NCBI GenBank assembly: GCA_947053455.1
Contig: CAMRSV010000004.1
Coordinates: 1 to 64,000 of the forward strand
Direction: 5' to 3'
DNA from: an uncultured Alphaproteobacteria bacterium
GTDB taxonomy: Bacteria > Pseudomonadota > Alphaproteobacteria > Rs-D84
Length of the DNA stretch: 64,000 bases
Numbering within the stretch: the stretch's first letter is position 1; each line of letters begins with the position of its first letter. Shown piece after piece: positions 1 to 9,829 of the stretch. The translations under genes were made by a program, and so were the position numbers. Below the pieces are notes generated by a model. That model saw only the letters and a program-made list of their open reading frames with translations. It made no database searches and was not told where the DNA came from.

Positions 1-24
1 TCATCCCCCAAAATTGTAAATAAA

Positions 25-212
25 AACAAAAAACCACTGGAATTATTTCAAGTGGTTGAAGGTTCAAAACAATCTCGAAAGTATTGCCCGGTTATTTATA
101 TATATCCCGGCCTCCAACCATGGTGGTTGAAGTTTGCGCCTGCGCCTGCATCAGGCGCACTTTCGAGAGAGGTTTTGAAGCCTCGCACCGTAACAAGGGG
201 GTTACGAATTAT
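25..212 (-). ncRNA. Structured RNA element A (unknown family)
   Basis: Crossing helices: a(160-180)/a'(63-81), b(111-119)/b'(54-62); hairpin GCGCCTG-CAT-CAGGCGC at 142-158; intrinsic terminator 33-57 plus T-run on minus strand; upstream minus-strand promoter TTGATT-N16-TATAAT (219-246). Confidence 0.6.
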
Positions 213-254
213 GCACTTATTATATTAAACCGGTGACAAAAATCAACCGATAAA

Positions 255-435
255 AATATAAATCCCGCCATTAAGTTCAAAGCGGGGCTGGAGTTAGTAA
301 CTGCACATACCATGCAAGCGATTTATTGGTTATTCATCACCATCCAGCCCCTTTCACAAGGCCGGTATGGCTAACGCGCATACAGACGGGTATGTGCAGG
401 GTTACTAATCCTGCATAATAAGTCTCCTTATTACA
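255..435 (-). ncRNA. Structured RNA element B (paralogue of A)
   Basis: Same layout with different bases: TTAGTAAC..TGCACATACC pairs GGTATGTGCA..GTTACTAA; GGGGCTGGA/TCCAGCCCC; terminator CCCGC..GCGGG (264-286); minus-strand promoter TTGCAA-N17-TATAGT (442-470). Confidence 0.6.
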
Positions 436-514
436 ATTGGTACTATATCCTATTTTTTATCATGTTGCAAACAATTATTACGGGAATTAAATACACAATT
501 TCGTATTATAAATT

Positions 515-665
515 TTCAAGTGGTTGGAGGTTGACTACTATAGTAAGAAATAGTGTCACTTATTCAAATATATCGTGACCCTCCAACCTCATATTTAGGT
601 TGGCATTTAACGCCTGCGCCGGTCGCCGGCGCCGATGTGATAAAGTACTTAAATACTTTGTCCTA
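515..665 (-). ncRNA. Structured RNA element C (paralogue, less complete; abuts lpxI stop)
   Basis: GGTTGGAGG(522-530)/CCTCCAACC(580-588), hairpin GCGCCGG-TCG-CCGGCGC (616-632); terminator half not evident. Confidence 0.45.
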
Positions 666-1553
666 GTCCATGGCGATAATAAATATGCCGCGGCGATTGG
701 CCTGATGTATTACATTTTCCTTGTCCACGACAAAGCAGGTTTTGGCGTTTACCACAATCCCCTTTAGATGCGCGTCCGCAACCGCGTTCACCGTATCTAC
801 CCCGATTGCCGGAATATCAATACGCAAATCTTGGCCGGGTTTGGTCATCTTGGCAAACACGCCCGATGATTTTTTATAATTTTTTCGCATCGCAACAACA
901 CGTTCTAACATTTTGGCGGTGCCTTCGGCGGCCTCTACTGCGAAAACCTGCTTGTCAACGACAACCGATGCGCCAATGTCCGCCGCGCCGATGGTGTGCG
1001 ACACTTCAATTGCGCGTTCAATGTCGCGAAAATCACGCGTGGTGGGGCGCGCCTTGGTTTTAACGCCCGGCGTTTCAAACGCCAATTCGGGCGCTAAATC
1101 CTGGGCGGCGACAACCGACAACCCACGCTTTTCCAGAACTTTGTTTAATGCAACCGCCATTGAATCATACCCCCGTTGATGTTTCATAATGCTAATTAAT
1201 GCGAATATTGACCATAAATCCGGACGTATGTCCGACAAATTTACATGACCCAACGCCCCGACAAAGGTCAATTTATTTATCCCGCGGCGGCGAAATTCAC
1301 GAACCGCACGGCCGCCGCCCCCCAGGCGTACCACCATGTCCGGCTTTAATTTCGGGTCATAAAAGTTTTTTAGCCCCACAACAAATACGTCCCATCCCGC
1401 GCGCCGCAGGGCGTCACGTGTGAAAAACGGCAAATCCAGTGCGCCCGCAACCAGGGCTATCTTTTTATCCGAATTTTGTTTTCTTTTATTCATGATGCGT
1501 ATGGTACGCGTAAATCGGGCTGGAATCAAGTCGCAATTTGTGATAGAATTCAA
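663..1553 (-). CDS. lpxI: UDP-2,3-diacylglucosamine pyrophosphatase LpxI (DUF1009 family); true start probably internal
   Basis: ORF with KIALVAGALDLPFFTRDALRRAGWDVFVVGL, RLGGGGRAVREFRRRGINKLTFVGAL, ADIGASVVVDKQVFAVEAAEGTAKML, GIDTVN-like region. Confidence 0.85.
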   Translation of the reverse strand: MNSITNCDLIPARFTRTIRIMNKRKQNSDKKIALVAGALDLPFFTRDALRRAGWDVFVVGLKNFYDPKLKPDMVVRLGGGGRAVREFRRRGINKLTFVGALGHVNLSDIRPDLWSIFALISIMKHQRGYDSMAVALNKVLEKRGLSVVAAQDLAPELAFETPGVKTKARPTTRDFRDIERAIEVSHTIGAADIGASVVVDKQVFAVEAAEGTAKMLERVVAMRKNYKKSSGVFAKMTKPGQDLRIDIPAIGVDTVNAVADAHLKGIVVNAKTCFVVDKENVIHQANRRGIFIIAMD

Positions 1554-1579
1554 TCAATAATAACAGGCAGGTAAAAGGC

Positions 1580-2341
1580 ATGAAAAAAATATCATATTTC
1601 TGTTTAATGGCGGCAATAACGATTCCAGGTGTTGCCGATGCCGCAAACAACAAAAAATTCCAATCGGAAATTCAGCGCGGTTTGGATATTGTGACCGTGC
1701 GTGAAACCGTTGATGTTCTAGCAACTGCGGATGCACCCGGCGAATTGGGTTACGAAGTATATCAGACGATTGATACGGTCGATGCGTCCGACGTGCGCGT
1801 CTTTGTTCCGACGACAATGTACATGCGCGCGGGCGGTGGATTGAATATCGGTGCCGCGACAAGCGCGGCAAAATCAGACGTAGCCGAATATGATGCGCGT
1901 GGTGGCTACACCGCCGAAATCGGGCTGGGGTGGAATTTGTCATCCTTTGTCCGCACGGAAATTGATTTTCAAACAATGACGCTTAATTTCGCGCATACCG
2001 ATAACGGGGCCAGTTTCCAGACCCTGGCCGGAATGCTGTATTTTGATTTCGCGCGTCGTTATGTTCAAACGGGTGATGTCACGCGGCGGCGCACATTTGT
2101 TCCATTTATGGGCATCGGCGCGGGTGTTGGTCAATATAAGTTTGACGGCGCCGGTGGTGCAGATGGCCTGGCCCTCCTGGCGCCACGGGCGGAAATTGGT
2201 TTTAACATAATGTTCAATGATTTAATCGGTGTTGACATTGCGTATCAGTATCAGTTGATGATTAGTGATGGCTTTGGCTGGCATGGTGATACCAGCGCCG
2301 GCGTCAGCAATGTTGTCGCATCGTTCCGGTTTAATTTCTGA
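1580..2341 (+). CDS. Outer-membrane beta-barrel protein
   Basis: Signal peptide, barrel-like alternating strands, C-terminal aromatic FRFNF. Confidence 0.7.
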   Translation: MKKISYFCLMAAITIPGVADAANNKKFQSEIQRGLDIVTVRETVDVLATADAPGELGYEVYQTIDTVDASDVRVFVPTTMYMRAGGGLNIGAATSAAKSDVAEYDARGGYTAEIGLGWNLSSFVRTEIDFQTMTLNFAHTDNGASFQTLAGMLYFDFARRYVQTGDVTRRRTFVPFMGIGAGVGQYKFDGAGGADGLALLAPRAEIGFNIMFNDLIGVDIAYQYQLMISDGFGWHGDTSAGVSNVVASFRFNF

Positions 2342-3012
2342 TGGGGGATAAAAAGATGAATGCAAAAATATTGTTTGGTTTGTTGTGCCTTGTGACTGTG
2401 TCGGCGAACGCCGCAATTCCATACCGGGTAGAGCAAATCGCATCCCCCGCCGACATGCGCGCTGATAATGGTTCAGATAGCGCGTCTTATGCGCGCGATC
2501 ATCGCTTTTATATTGGTGGGGCATATAACTTTTCCATGTGGGACAAGTTTACAGATGATAAAAATGTTCACCTGGGCGGTAAAAACACCGACGGATTTGA
2601 CGTGATGGCGGGCCTGCGCCTGTATGATACATTCCGGCTAGAGGCGAATTATTCCAGATTTTCCCCGAAGTGGAACAAATTAAAAATGACGGCGGATGCA
2701 GCGATGATAAACGCGATATTCGACGCCAGAATTGATAGTATTTACCGGCTGTTTCGGACGCAGACTATTGTCCCGTACGTTGGCGCAGGCGCAGGCGCGG
2801 CATGGTTGTCGGCGGATGACGATGTAAAACTTGGGAACGAAGTTGTGCCGGTCTTTAACGTTATGGCCGGGTTTGCAATTGAAATGGGCGACAACTTTGC
2901 GGTTGATTTGGGTTACCGTTATTTGTACATGATGACCCCAGATGTCACGGGTGTATCTGACCTGGCGCCGACCGCGCATCAGTTCCGTGCCGGCGCGCGT
3001 GTAAATTTCTAA
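2341..3012 (+). CDS. Outer-membrane beta-barrel protein (tandem relative of previous ORF)
   Basis: Signal peptide, FYIGGAYNFSMWDKF, C-terminal FRAGARVNF. Confidence 0.7.
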   Translation: MGDKKMNAKILFGLLCLVTVSANAAIPYRVEQIASPADMRADNGSDSASYARDHRFYIGGAYNFSMWDKFTDDKNVHLGGKNTDGFDVMAGLRLYDTFRLEANYSRFSPKWNKLKMTADAAMINAIFDARIDSIYRLFRTQTIVPYVGAGAGAAWLSADDDVKLGNEVVPVFNVMAGFAIEMGDNFAVDLGYRYLYMMTPDVTGVSDLAPTAHQFRAGARVNF

Positions 3013-3021
3013 AATAAAATT

Positions 3022-3945
3022 ATGGCGACATGTCCTTTCTTTAATCGATGCGGCGGGTGCAAATTTGATTTTGCAGATGAAAATTATCGCGAAAAAAAAT
3101 TAGGCACATTGCGCGGCATCAGCCCGACCGATAATCCCGTTTGGACGGCGCCGGGCGGTCGGCGCCGCGCAGATTTTTGTTTCGCCGCGGGCGAATTTGG
3201 TATGTTTGAACGCGGGTCTAAAAATATTGTCCCGGTGCGAAATTGCCCAAACTTGGATGCGGACATAAATAATATTTTGCCGGCGCTGGCCACGCTGCCG
3301 ATGCCGGGGGCGGGGTCGTGCCTGGTGACGAAATGCGACAATGGAATCGATGTATGTATAAATTCAAATGTCCCGCATTTTGATGCGGCGTTTGCGCGCG
3401 CGGCCGCGCACCTGCCTGCCATTCGTGTGACATGGAATGGCCGCGTTGTTCATCAAACGCAGACCCCGATAATAAGTTTTGATGGGAATTCTGTTGAATA
3501 TCCACCGAACGCTTTCTTGCAGCCATCTGTCGCCGGGGAATCGGCGTTGCGTACGTTGGTTATTGATGCCGCGCGTGGCGCGCGCCGTGTGGCGGATTTG
3601 TTTTGTGGACTGGGGAATTTTACGTTTTCCCTAAATGCGCGCGGATTTGATATTTTTGGTACGGGCATTGCGCGTGATTTATTTCGCAATCCACTAACGC
3701 CGGGCATGCTGCGCGAATATGACTGTGTTGTTATGGATCCACCGCGTGCGGGTGCGGACGCGCAGTGCCGTGAACTGATTAAATCGGATGTGGTGCGTGT
3801 AATTTATGTATCGTGCAACCCGGACACATTTCGCCGCGATGCGGCGACCCTGATTCGTGGCGGGTATAAAATAACAAAACTTGTCCCCGTAGACCAGTTC
3901 GTGGGGAGCGCCCACTGGGAAATCTTTGCCGTGTTTGAAAAATAA
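3022..3945 (+). CDS. TrmA/RlmC/RlmD-type RNA (uracil-5)-methyltransferase
   Basis: CPFFNRCGGCKF cysteine cluster, VADLFCGLGNFTFSL, DPPRAG, YVSCNPDTFRRDA catalytic motif. Confidence 0.85.
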   Translation: MATCPFFNRCGGCKFDFADENYREKKLGTLRGISPTDNPVWTAPGGRRRADFCFAAGEFGMFERGSKNIVPVRNCPNLDADINNILPALATLPMPGAGSCLVTKCDNGIDVCINSNVPHFDAAFARAAAHLPAIRVTWNGRVVHQTQTPIISFDGNSVEYPPNAFLQPSVAGESALRTLVIDAARGARRVADLFCGLGNFTFSLNARGFDIFGTGIARDLFRNPLTPGMLREYDCVVMDPPRAGADAQCRELIKSDVVRVIYVSCNPDTFRRDAATLIRGGYKITKLVPVDQFVGSAHWEIFAVFEK

Positions 3946-3970
3946 AAATCCCGCACATGCGGGATTTTTA
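3944..3970. terminator. Bidirectional intrinsic terminator
   Basis: AAAAATCCCGCACATGCGGGATTTTTA between convergent genes. Confidence 0.85.
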
Positions 3971-3977
3971 TTGTCTA

Positions 3978-5963
3978 TTACCATAACTTAACGCGGGCGC
4001 TGGGCGCAACATACATTTTGTCATCCGATTTTATCCCGAACGCATCATACCATGCGTCGATGTGCGGGTATATGCCGTTGACGCGGTTGCGCCCCAGGGA
4101 ATGCTCGTCTATTTTGGTTAGGCGTATTTCTTCGTCTGGGCGGATATTTTGCGCCCATGCGCCGGCGTTCGCCAAAAAGAACCGCATGTCTGGCGTCAAA
4201 TTATTTATCGTTTCGCATGGGTCCCCAAAGTTCTTGAATGCGGTGTATGCGATTGTCATTCCGCCATAGTCCGCCAGGTTTTCACCCAGTGTGAATTCGC
4301 CGTTTGCGTTTACACCGGGCGCGATTTCAATTTGGTTGAAAAATTCGCGCATAACATTTGTGCGATTGTTAAATGCGTCGGCGTCGGCGGCCGTCCACCA
4401 ATCACGCATGTTGCCATTTGCGTCAAAGTTGCGGCCACTGTCGTCAAAGCCGTGTGTCATTTCATGTCCGATAATCGCGCCAATTGCGCCATAGTTAAAT
4501 GCGTCGTCGGCCGTCATGTCAAAGAACGGCGGCTGTAATATTCCGGCCGGGAAACAAATTTCATTCATTGACGGGTCGTAATATGCATTTACTTCGTGCG
4601 CGTTCATGTACCATATGATCGGGTCTTTTTCACGACCGATTTTGTTCAGCCAGTATTGGTCTTCGAACCGCGCGACCCGCATCATGTTTTCCCATAATGA
4701 ATCATCCTTGATTTCCAGTTTGCTGTAATCAATCCATTTGTCTGGGTAGCCGATTTTTACATTGAACCGCGCCAGCTTTTCCAGCGCACGCGATTTCGTG
4801 TCATCCGACATCCATTCCAGATTTTCAATCCGCATCGCATATGCCCGGCGCAGGTTTTCAACTAAATCCTGCATGCGTTTTTTCGCCGTCGCCGGGAAAT
4901 ATTTTTCAACGTACAGGCGCCCGATTTCATCACCGATTGACCCGTCCAACATATCGATTGCGCGTTTCCAACGGGGCTTTTGCTCCTTTTGTCCGGCCAT
5001 GGTGCGGTTATAGAAATCAAATGCGATTTCATATGTTACATCATCCAGCACAGATGCGGCGGAATTTGCAATATGGTATTTCAGATATGATTTTATTAAT
5101 TCCAAGTCCGTATCGTGCATTATGGCGACGGATTCTTTTATGGCCTCGGGCTGTGCGATATTGATATGTGTTGCGGATTTCGCGCCGCGTGCGGTCAAAT
5201 ACGCGTCCCAGTCAAAATTCGGTATTTCTTTCTTTAGTTCAGCCACAGACATTTTATGATAGTTTGCATGCGGATCGCGCAGTTTTTCCTTTGGGTAAAA
5301 TGATTTGGCCATGCGTTCTTCTATCTCGTATATCTTTTGCGCATCCGCATCGATTCCGAAATTCTTTATCATTTTTTCAATGTATTTTTTATAGAGTTTT
5401 CGAATTTTAACGGACTTTTCATCAGTGTCGAAAAAGTAATCACGCGCCAGGCCAAGGCCGCCCTGATGTATATTGTAGAGGTAATGGTCACTGTCCATTT
5501 CATCAAGTTCCACGCCATCGCCCCAGAATGCGGATGAAATAGCATGCATGCGTCCCAAAAACGCGGGCAGTTCATCAATTGATTTTATTGCGTCGATTTC
5601 ATTTATTTGCGGTGTCACCGGACTTACGCCATCGCGGTTTAATTTTTTATCATCCATCGCAATTTTATATAGTTTGCCGATTTTCCCGTTATCTGTTTGT
5701 GCAATTTCACGCACCCGTTCCAGGTTTGTGTTGCGTATAACCTCCCATATCCCATACCTGGAATAATCGTCCGGAATCGGATTTGCGCGCCGCCACCCAA
5801 GTGTCGCATAATCATAAAAATCATTTCCTGGATTTATGGTTGTGTCCATATTTTGTGTCTGAATTCCAATTGTCATTTTTGTTTCCTTTGTACTGTGTAC
5901 AGCAAATCCAATTGCAACCGCAACAGAAATTATACCGATAAGATTTAATAATTTGCTTTCCAT
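3978..5963 (-). CDS. pepO: M13 family metallopeptidase (neprilysin/PepO-like)
   Basis: HEMTHGFDDSGRNFD zinc site and ENLADYGG motif; N-terminal signal anchor. Confidence 0.9.
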   Translation of the reverse strand: MESKLLNLIGIISVAVAIGFAVHSTKETKMTIGIQTQNMDTTINPGNDFYDYATLGWRRANPIPDDYSRYGIWEVIRNTNLERVREIAQTDNGKIGKLYKIAMDDKKLNRDGVSPVTPQINEIDAIKSIDELPAFLGRMHAISSAFWGDGVELDEMDSDHYLYNIHQGGLGLARDYFFDTDEKSVKIRKLYKKYIEKMIKNFGIDADAQKIYEIEERMAKSFYPKEKLRDPHANYHKMSVAELKKEIPNFDWDAYLTARGAKSATHINIAQPEAIKESVAIMHDTDLELIKSYLKYHIANSAASVLDDVTYEIAFDFYNRTMAGQKEQKPRWKRAIDMLDGSIGDEIGRLYVEKYFPATAKKRMQDLVENLRRAYAMRIENLEWMSDDTKSRALEKLARFNVKIGYPDKWIDYSKLEIKDDSLWENMMRVARFEDQYWLNKIGREKDPIIWYMNAHEVNAYYDPSMNEICFPAGILQPPFFDMTADDAFNYGAIGAIIGHEMTHGFDDSGRNFDANGNMRDWWTAADADAFNNRTNVMREFFNQIEIAPGVNANGEFTLGENLADYGGMTIAYTAFKNFGDPCETINNLTPDMRFFLANAGAWAQNIRPDEEIRLTKIDEHSLGRNRVNGIYPHIDAWYDAFGIKSDDKMYVAPSARVKLW

Positions 5964-5964
5964 T

Positions 5965-7020
5965 TTATTTTACTAATTTTACCATCAAATCATCCAAAAT
6001 CAAAATACCTTGTTTTGTGGCGCGCATGCGGTCATCACATATTTCAATAAGACCAGTGGCGTCATGCGCAAATTCCATGTTTATTGCATCACTTACATCA
6101 GGCGTTAGTTTTACGCCCCGTTGTGTACGCATTCCAGTCAACACCATTTCAATCGCGCGCTGAACCGTGGGCAGTTTTTCAAACTTTTCCCCCGCGCCCA
6201 ATTGTTCGTACCATACGCCATCAATAAATGGCCGCCCCGCCGCGCCACGGCCGATACCGATGTATGGCGCGCCGTCCCAAATGTTTTGGTTGTGTCTGCA
6301 TTCGTCGCCTATGGCGGCGTAATTTGACACCTCGTACCGCGCGAGGTTCAGCGTTGCGCCAATCGCGTTGTACATTTCGGCCATCGCGTCGTTATCCGGC
6401 ATCTGCAGTTCCATTTGCGCAAATGGTGTTCCCGCCTCTATTGTCAGTTCATACATTGAACAGTGCCGCAACCCCATATTATTAATTTCGTTACATAACC
6501 CCGTGACAGAACGTGCATTTTCGCCCGGCAGACCGTAAATAAAATCAGCCGACACGCGCAGTCCGCGTCGCAGTCCCGAATTAATTAGATGTCGCGCCGC
6601 GTCTGCATCATGGCGCCGCCCTAGGAATTTTAATTCATCATCATTCAGCCTTTGCACGCCGACGGACAATCGGTTCATTCCCGCCGCCATAAAGTCCGTC
6701 AATTTATCATCTGTTAATGTTCCCGGGTTGGATTCCAATGTGATTTCGCAATTGTCAGAGATGTTGAACGTGCGGGATATTTCCGCGATAATCTTTTCAA
6801 AGATTTTTACCGGCATCAACGATGGCGTGCCGCCACCAAAAAATATCGTTGGTACCGTCACGCGCCCCAGTGTCTCGCCCCATTTATCAATTTCGGATAA
6901 AATGCCATTCATATATGCGTCCCAGTCGGGGTGCATGCATGGACTTGAAAAAAACGCGCAGTAATTGCATTTTGATATGCAGAACGGGGTATGAATATAT
7001 ATGTTGTGTGCACGGTTCAT
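5965..7020 (-). CDS. hemW: HemW-like radical SAM protein
   Basis: IYIHTPFCISKCNYCAFFS (CX3CX2C), FFGGGTPSLM, ESNPGTLT, SVGVQ. Confidence 0.9.
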   Translation of the reverse strand: MNRAHNIYIHTPFCISKCNYCAFFSSPCMHPDWDAYMNGILSEIDKWGETLGRVTVPTIFFGGGTPSLMPVKIFEKIIAEISRTFNISDNCEITLESNPGTLTDDKLTDFMAAGMNRLSVGVQRLNDDELKFLGRRHDADAARHLINSGLRRGLRVSADFIYGLPGENARSVTGLCNEINNMGLRHCSMYELTIEAGTPFAQMELQMPDNDAMAEMYNAIGATLNLARYEVSNYAAIGDECRHNQNIWDGAPYIGIGRGAAGRPFIDGVWYEQLGAGEKFEKLPTVQRAIEMVLTGMRTQRGVKLTPDVSDAINMEFAHDATGLIEICDDRMRATKQGILILDDLMVKLVK

Positions 7021-7078
7021 GCCGGTATTGTATCGCTGTTTTTTATTGGCGCAAGGTTTATTTATGTGATATAATGAT

Positions 7079-8611
7079 GTGAAAGTATTAGGTATGAAAG
7101 GAAAACTAGTTTCATTTTTTAGCGGGATTTTCGCGCCGGTTGCTGCCTTTGCCGCCAGCAGTGAGGGTGTCCCATCATATTATAAAAGCAATACCCCGAC
7201 AACCGTGAACCAGGCGGCGTATTCTGACTATCAAAGTCAAGGGTATACAAAATATGTCGGCCAATCCGGCAGCAAGCAGGTTGTCGGCAACCGTACGTAT
7301 TCATATCAGGTGCCGGTTGCAACCGTGCCGACAATTTCTGGGACAATGACCGCAAATGGAATTGCATTGCCTGCAGACACGGAAAATGGCACGCATATTT
7401 ATGCGGGTTATTCACGTCGCTTTGCCGATTTTGAATTTGAAACGGGCGTTAATTCCATATTGGAATGGGACGATATGATTTTCAATGAAATCAATGTCGG
7501 TGCACGTCATAATTTTAGCCTGCGCAATTTCGATATGTTTGCGTATGCCGACTATTCATACGGAAATATGTCGCACGGCGGTCTGTCCATGGACTATGAC
7601 CTAAAACCGTTTGACGAGTCGCAGCCGGAATACGGTATTTTTACCATTTCTGTGGGTGATGAAAGTGGTGAAACCAATCATTTGCGTATTGGTTTTGGTG
7701 CGCATCATATCTGGGATATTGGTGGATGGAAATTGTCTCCATCAATTGGATATGAAATATTTAAGCATGATTTGCAGATGTCAGATCACTATTATCCCAA
7801 TCCTGGAATATATTTGCCGTTGATGACCAGTGACGGAAAATATGTTTATGGTAACGATGCAGGTGAATATTTTGCCGGTGACGTCAACATTACACCACCA
7901 GATGGTTGGTATCAAGTCTGCATGTCACCAGAAGATATTAAGCTGGTTCAAAATAACGGCACTGCAATAGGAAATGGATTTTTTCAATTAGGTGATAAAT
8001 TGGTTACCGGCGATTATAATCCGTCCATGGGGCTTGTTCCATGGGGTGTGGGGCCGGGTGATTGTGTTATTATCGGCGGTGATGGGCCAAGTATTGTTCA
8101 TGGAACAACCCACATTTATAACACTACATGGAGTGGTTTTTATATCGGTCTAGAAATTGAAAAACAAATGACACTGTCCGATAAATTGCGTTTTTATGTT
8201 CAGTTCGGTTTGCCCAAATATTCGTCAGAGGGAATATGGCCCAATCGTGACGATTGGCAACAGAACCCCAGTTTCTTGGACGAAGGCAGCAACGGTTCCT
8301 ATTCATATCGGGCAGAAATGGAGTATAATTACAAACTGTCAAACCGGCTGCAATTGGCGCTAAAGGTTGATATGGATGTATTCCATGTCGGAAAAATTGG
8401 CGGTAAACTGTATGTCGCGGAATACGGAGAGTTTCTGTTGGATGAAAACGGTCAGTACATCTTGGAAGATGTTACATTAGAAGATGGCACGATTGTTCAG
8501 TTGCCGAAATGGGTTGTAACCCCCGCCCATACCGAAGATGTAACCGATTCCCTAAAACGCGCGACATGGCAATCGTTCGGATTGCATCTGGGATTGAAAT
8601 ACGCGTTTTAA
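7079..8611 (+). CDS. Predicted outer-membrane beta-barrel protein
   Basis: Signal peptide, Gly/aromatic-rich strands, C-terminal FGLHLGLKYAF. Confidence 0.6.
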   Translation: MKVLGMKGKLVSFFSGIFAPVAAFAASSEGVPSYYKSNTPTTVNQAAYSDYQSQGYTKYVGQSGSKQVVGNRTYSYQVPVATVPTISGTMTANGIALPADTENGTHIYAGYSRRFADFEFETGVNSILEWDDMIFNEINVGARHNFSLRNFDMFAYADYSYGNMSHGGLSMDYDLKPFDESQPEYGIFTISVGDESGETNHLRIGFGAHHIWDIGGWKLSPSIGYEIFKHDLQMSDHYYPNPGIYLPLMTSDGKYVYGNDAGEYFAGDVNITPPDGWYQVCMSPEDIKLVQNNGTAIGNGFFQLGDKLVTGDYNPSMGLVPWGVGPGDCVIIGGDGPSIVHGTTHIYNTTWSGFYIGLEIEKQMTLSDKLRFYVQFGLPKYSSEGIWPNRDDWQQNPSFLDEGSNGSYSYRAEMEYNYKLSNRLQLALKVDMDVFHVGKIGGKLYVAEYGEFLLDENGQYILEDVTLEDGTIVQLPKWVVTPAHTEDVTDSLKRATWQSFGLHLGLKYAF

Positions 8612-8643
8612 CGCTTCGAATAAAAATAAATTAAGGTGCGATT

Positions 8644-9762
8644 ATGTCGTATAAAATTTTGTCACTGGCGCGTGTCGCCGTGTTGCTGTGTGTTGCACCG
8701 GCGTGTGCGTTTGCGGCGCGTGGTGAATTTGATTTGAACCGCTGGGACGAGATACTGTCAAATGTCCGTACGCGTGCCGCCGCCCAGAATATATCGCGTG
8801 CAACGATTGATGCCACGCTAAAGTATCCCGCATTTATTCCCGCAATCGCAAAAAGTGATGCGAATCAATCCGAATTCAAACTGACGTTGGATGAATATTT
8901 GATGCGCACGGTAAATGCGACGCGTATTACAAACGGTAAAAAAATGCGCACGACATATCCAACGATGTTGCATCGCGTTGAAAACAAATATGGCGTGCCC
9001 CCGCATGTAATACTTGCCTTCTGGGGGATGGAATCAAACTATGGTGCGTTAAAGTCACGTCATAAATTGACAGATGCGTTTTTGACACTTATGTACGATG
9101 GGCGTCGTGAAACGTTTTTTGGCAATCAACTGTTGGCGCTGATGAAAATTGCAGATAAAAACAAACTAGATATAAACGATATTCACGGCAGTTGGGCGGG
9201 CGCCATGGGACATTTTCAGTTTATTCCAACGACATTGGCGCAATATGGCGTTGATGGTAACGGCGATGGTCGGGTCGATATTATCGGCAGTGTTGGCGAC
9301 GCAATGCATAGTGCGGGAAATTATCTGAATAAATTGGGCTGGAACAAGAATGAACGCATAGTGCGGCGTGTTATGTTGCCGGCGGATTTTGATGTGTCCA
9401 TGCTAAACGGTGACACGAAAAAGACGCTGATTGAATGGGCGGCGTTGGGTATTACGAATCCGGACGGCACACGTATTCCCGTATCAGAAATGACGGCGGG
9501 ATTGGTCGCCGATGTCAAAGAGATTGAACGCATCCGCACCGAGTACGAGGCACGCCGCATCGCCGCCGCCCAGATGGCCGCAAACGCCGCGCAAAACCCA
9601 GCCGCGCAGTATGGTGATGCGTATATTGCCGATACTGATGTTCAACCCATGCCAACAATAACGGCGTATCTAACATATCCTAATTTTTATCGGATTAAGA
9701 AATGGAACAGTTCAAATTGGTACGCGATTGCGATTGGCGAAATGGCGGAAAAATTGAAATAA
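8644..9762 (+). CDS. Lytic murein transglycosylase, MltB family
   Basis: AFWGMESNYG catalytic Glu region and GSWAGAMGHFQFIPTT. Confidence 0.9.
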   Translation: MSYKILSLARVAVLLCVAPACAFAARGEFDLNRWDEILSNVRTRAAAQNISRATIDATLKYPAFIPAIAKSDANQSEFKLTLDEYLMRTVNATRITNGKKMRTTYPTMLHRVENKYGVPPHVILAFWGMESNYGALKSRHKLTDAFLTLMYDGRRETFFGNQLLALMKIADKNKLDINDIHGSWAGAMGHFQFIPTTLAQYGVDGNGDGRVDIIGSVGDAMHSAGNYLNKLGWNKNERIVRRVMLPADFDVSMLNGDTKKTLIEWAALGITNPDGTRIPVSEMTAGLVADVKEIERIRTEYEARRIAAAQMAANAAQNPAAQYGDAYIADTDVQPMPTITAYLTYPNFYRIKKWNSSNWYAIAIGEMAEKLK

Positions 9763-9829
9763 AGTAATTGATAATTGATGCCGTGTTTGGTACCATTTTT
9801 GTGTATATAAATACACAAAGGATTTATTT

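Noticed and set aside
1-660. CRISPR array
   Set aside because: Repeats are about 235 bp apart, diverged and compensatory in their stems; no short identical repeats with unique spacers, and no cas genes.
1554-1976. 140-aa minus ORF overlapping the first outer-membrane protein gene
   Set aside because: Overlaps a signal-peptide-bearing barrel gene on the other strand; no motifs.
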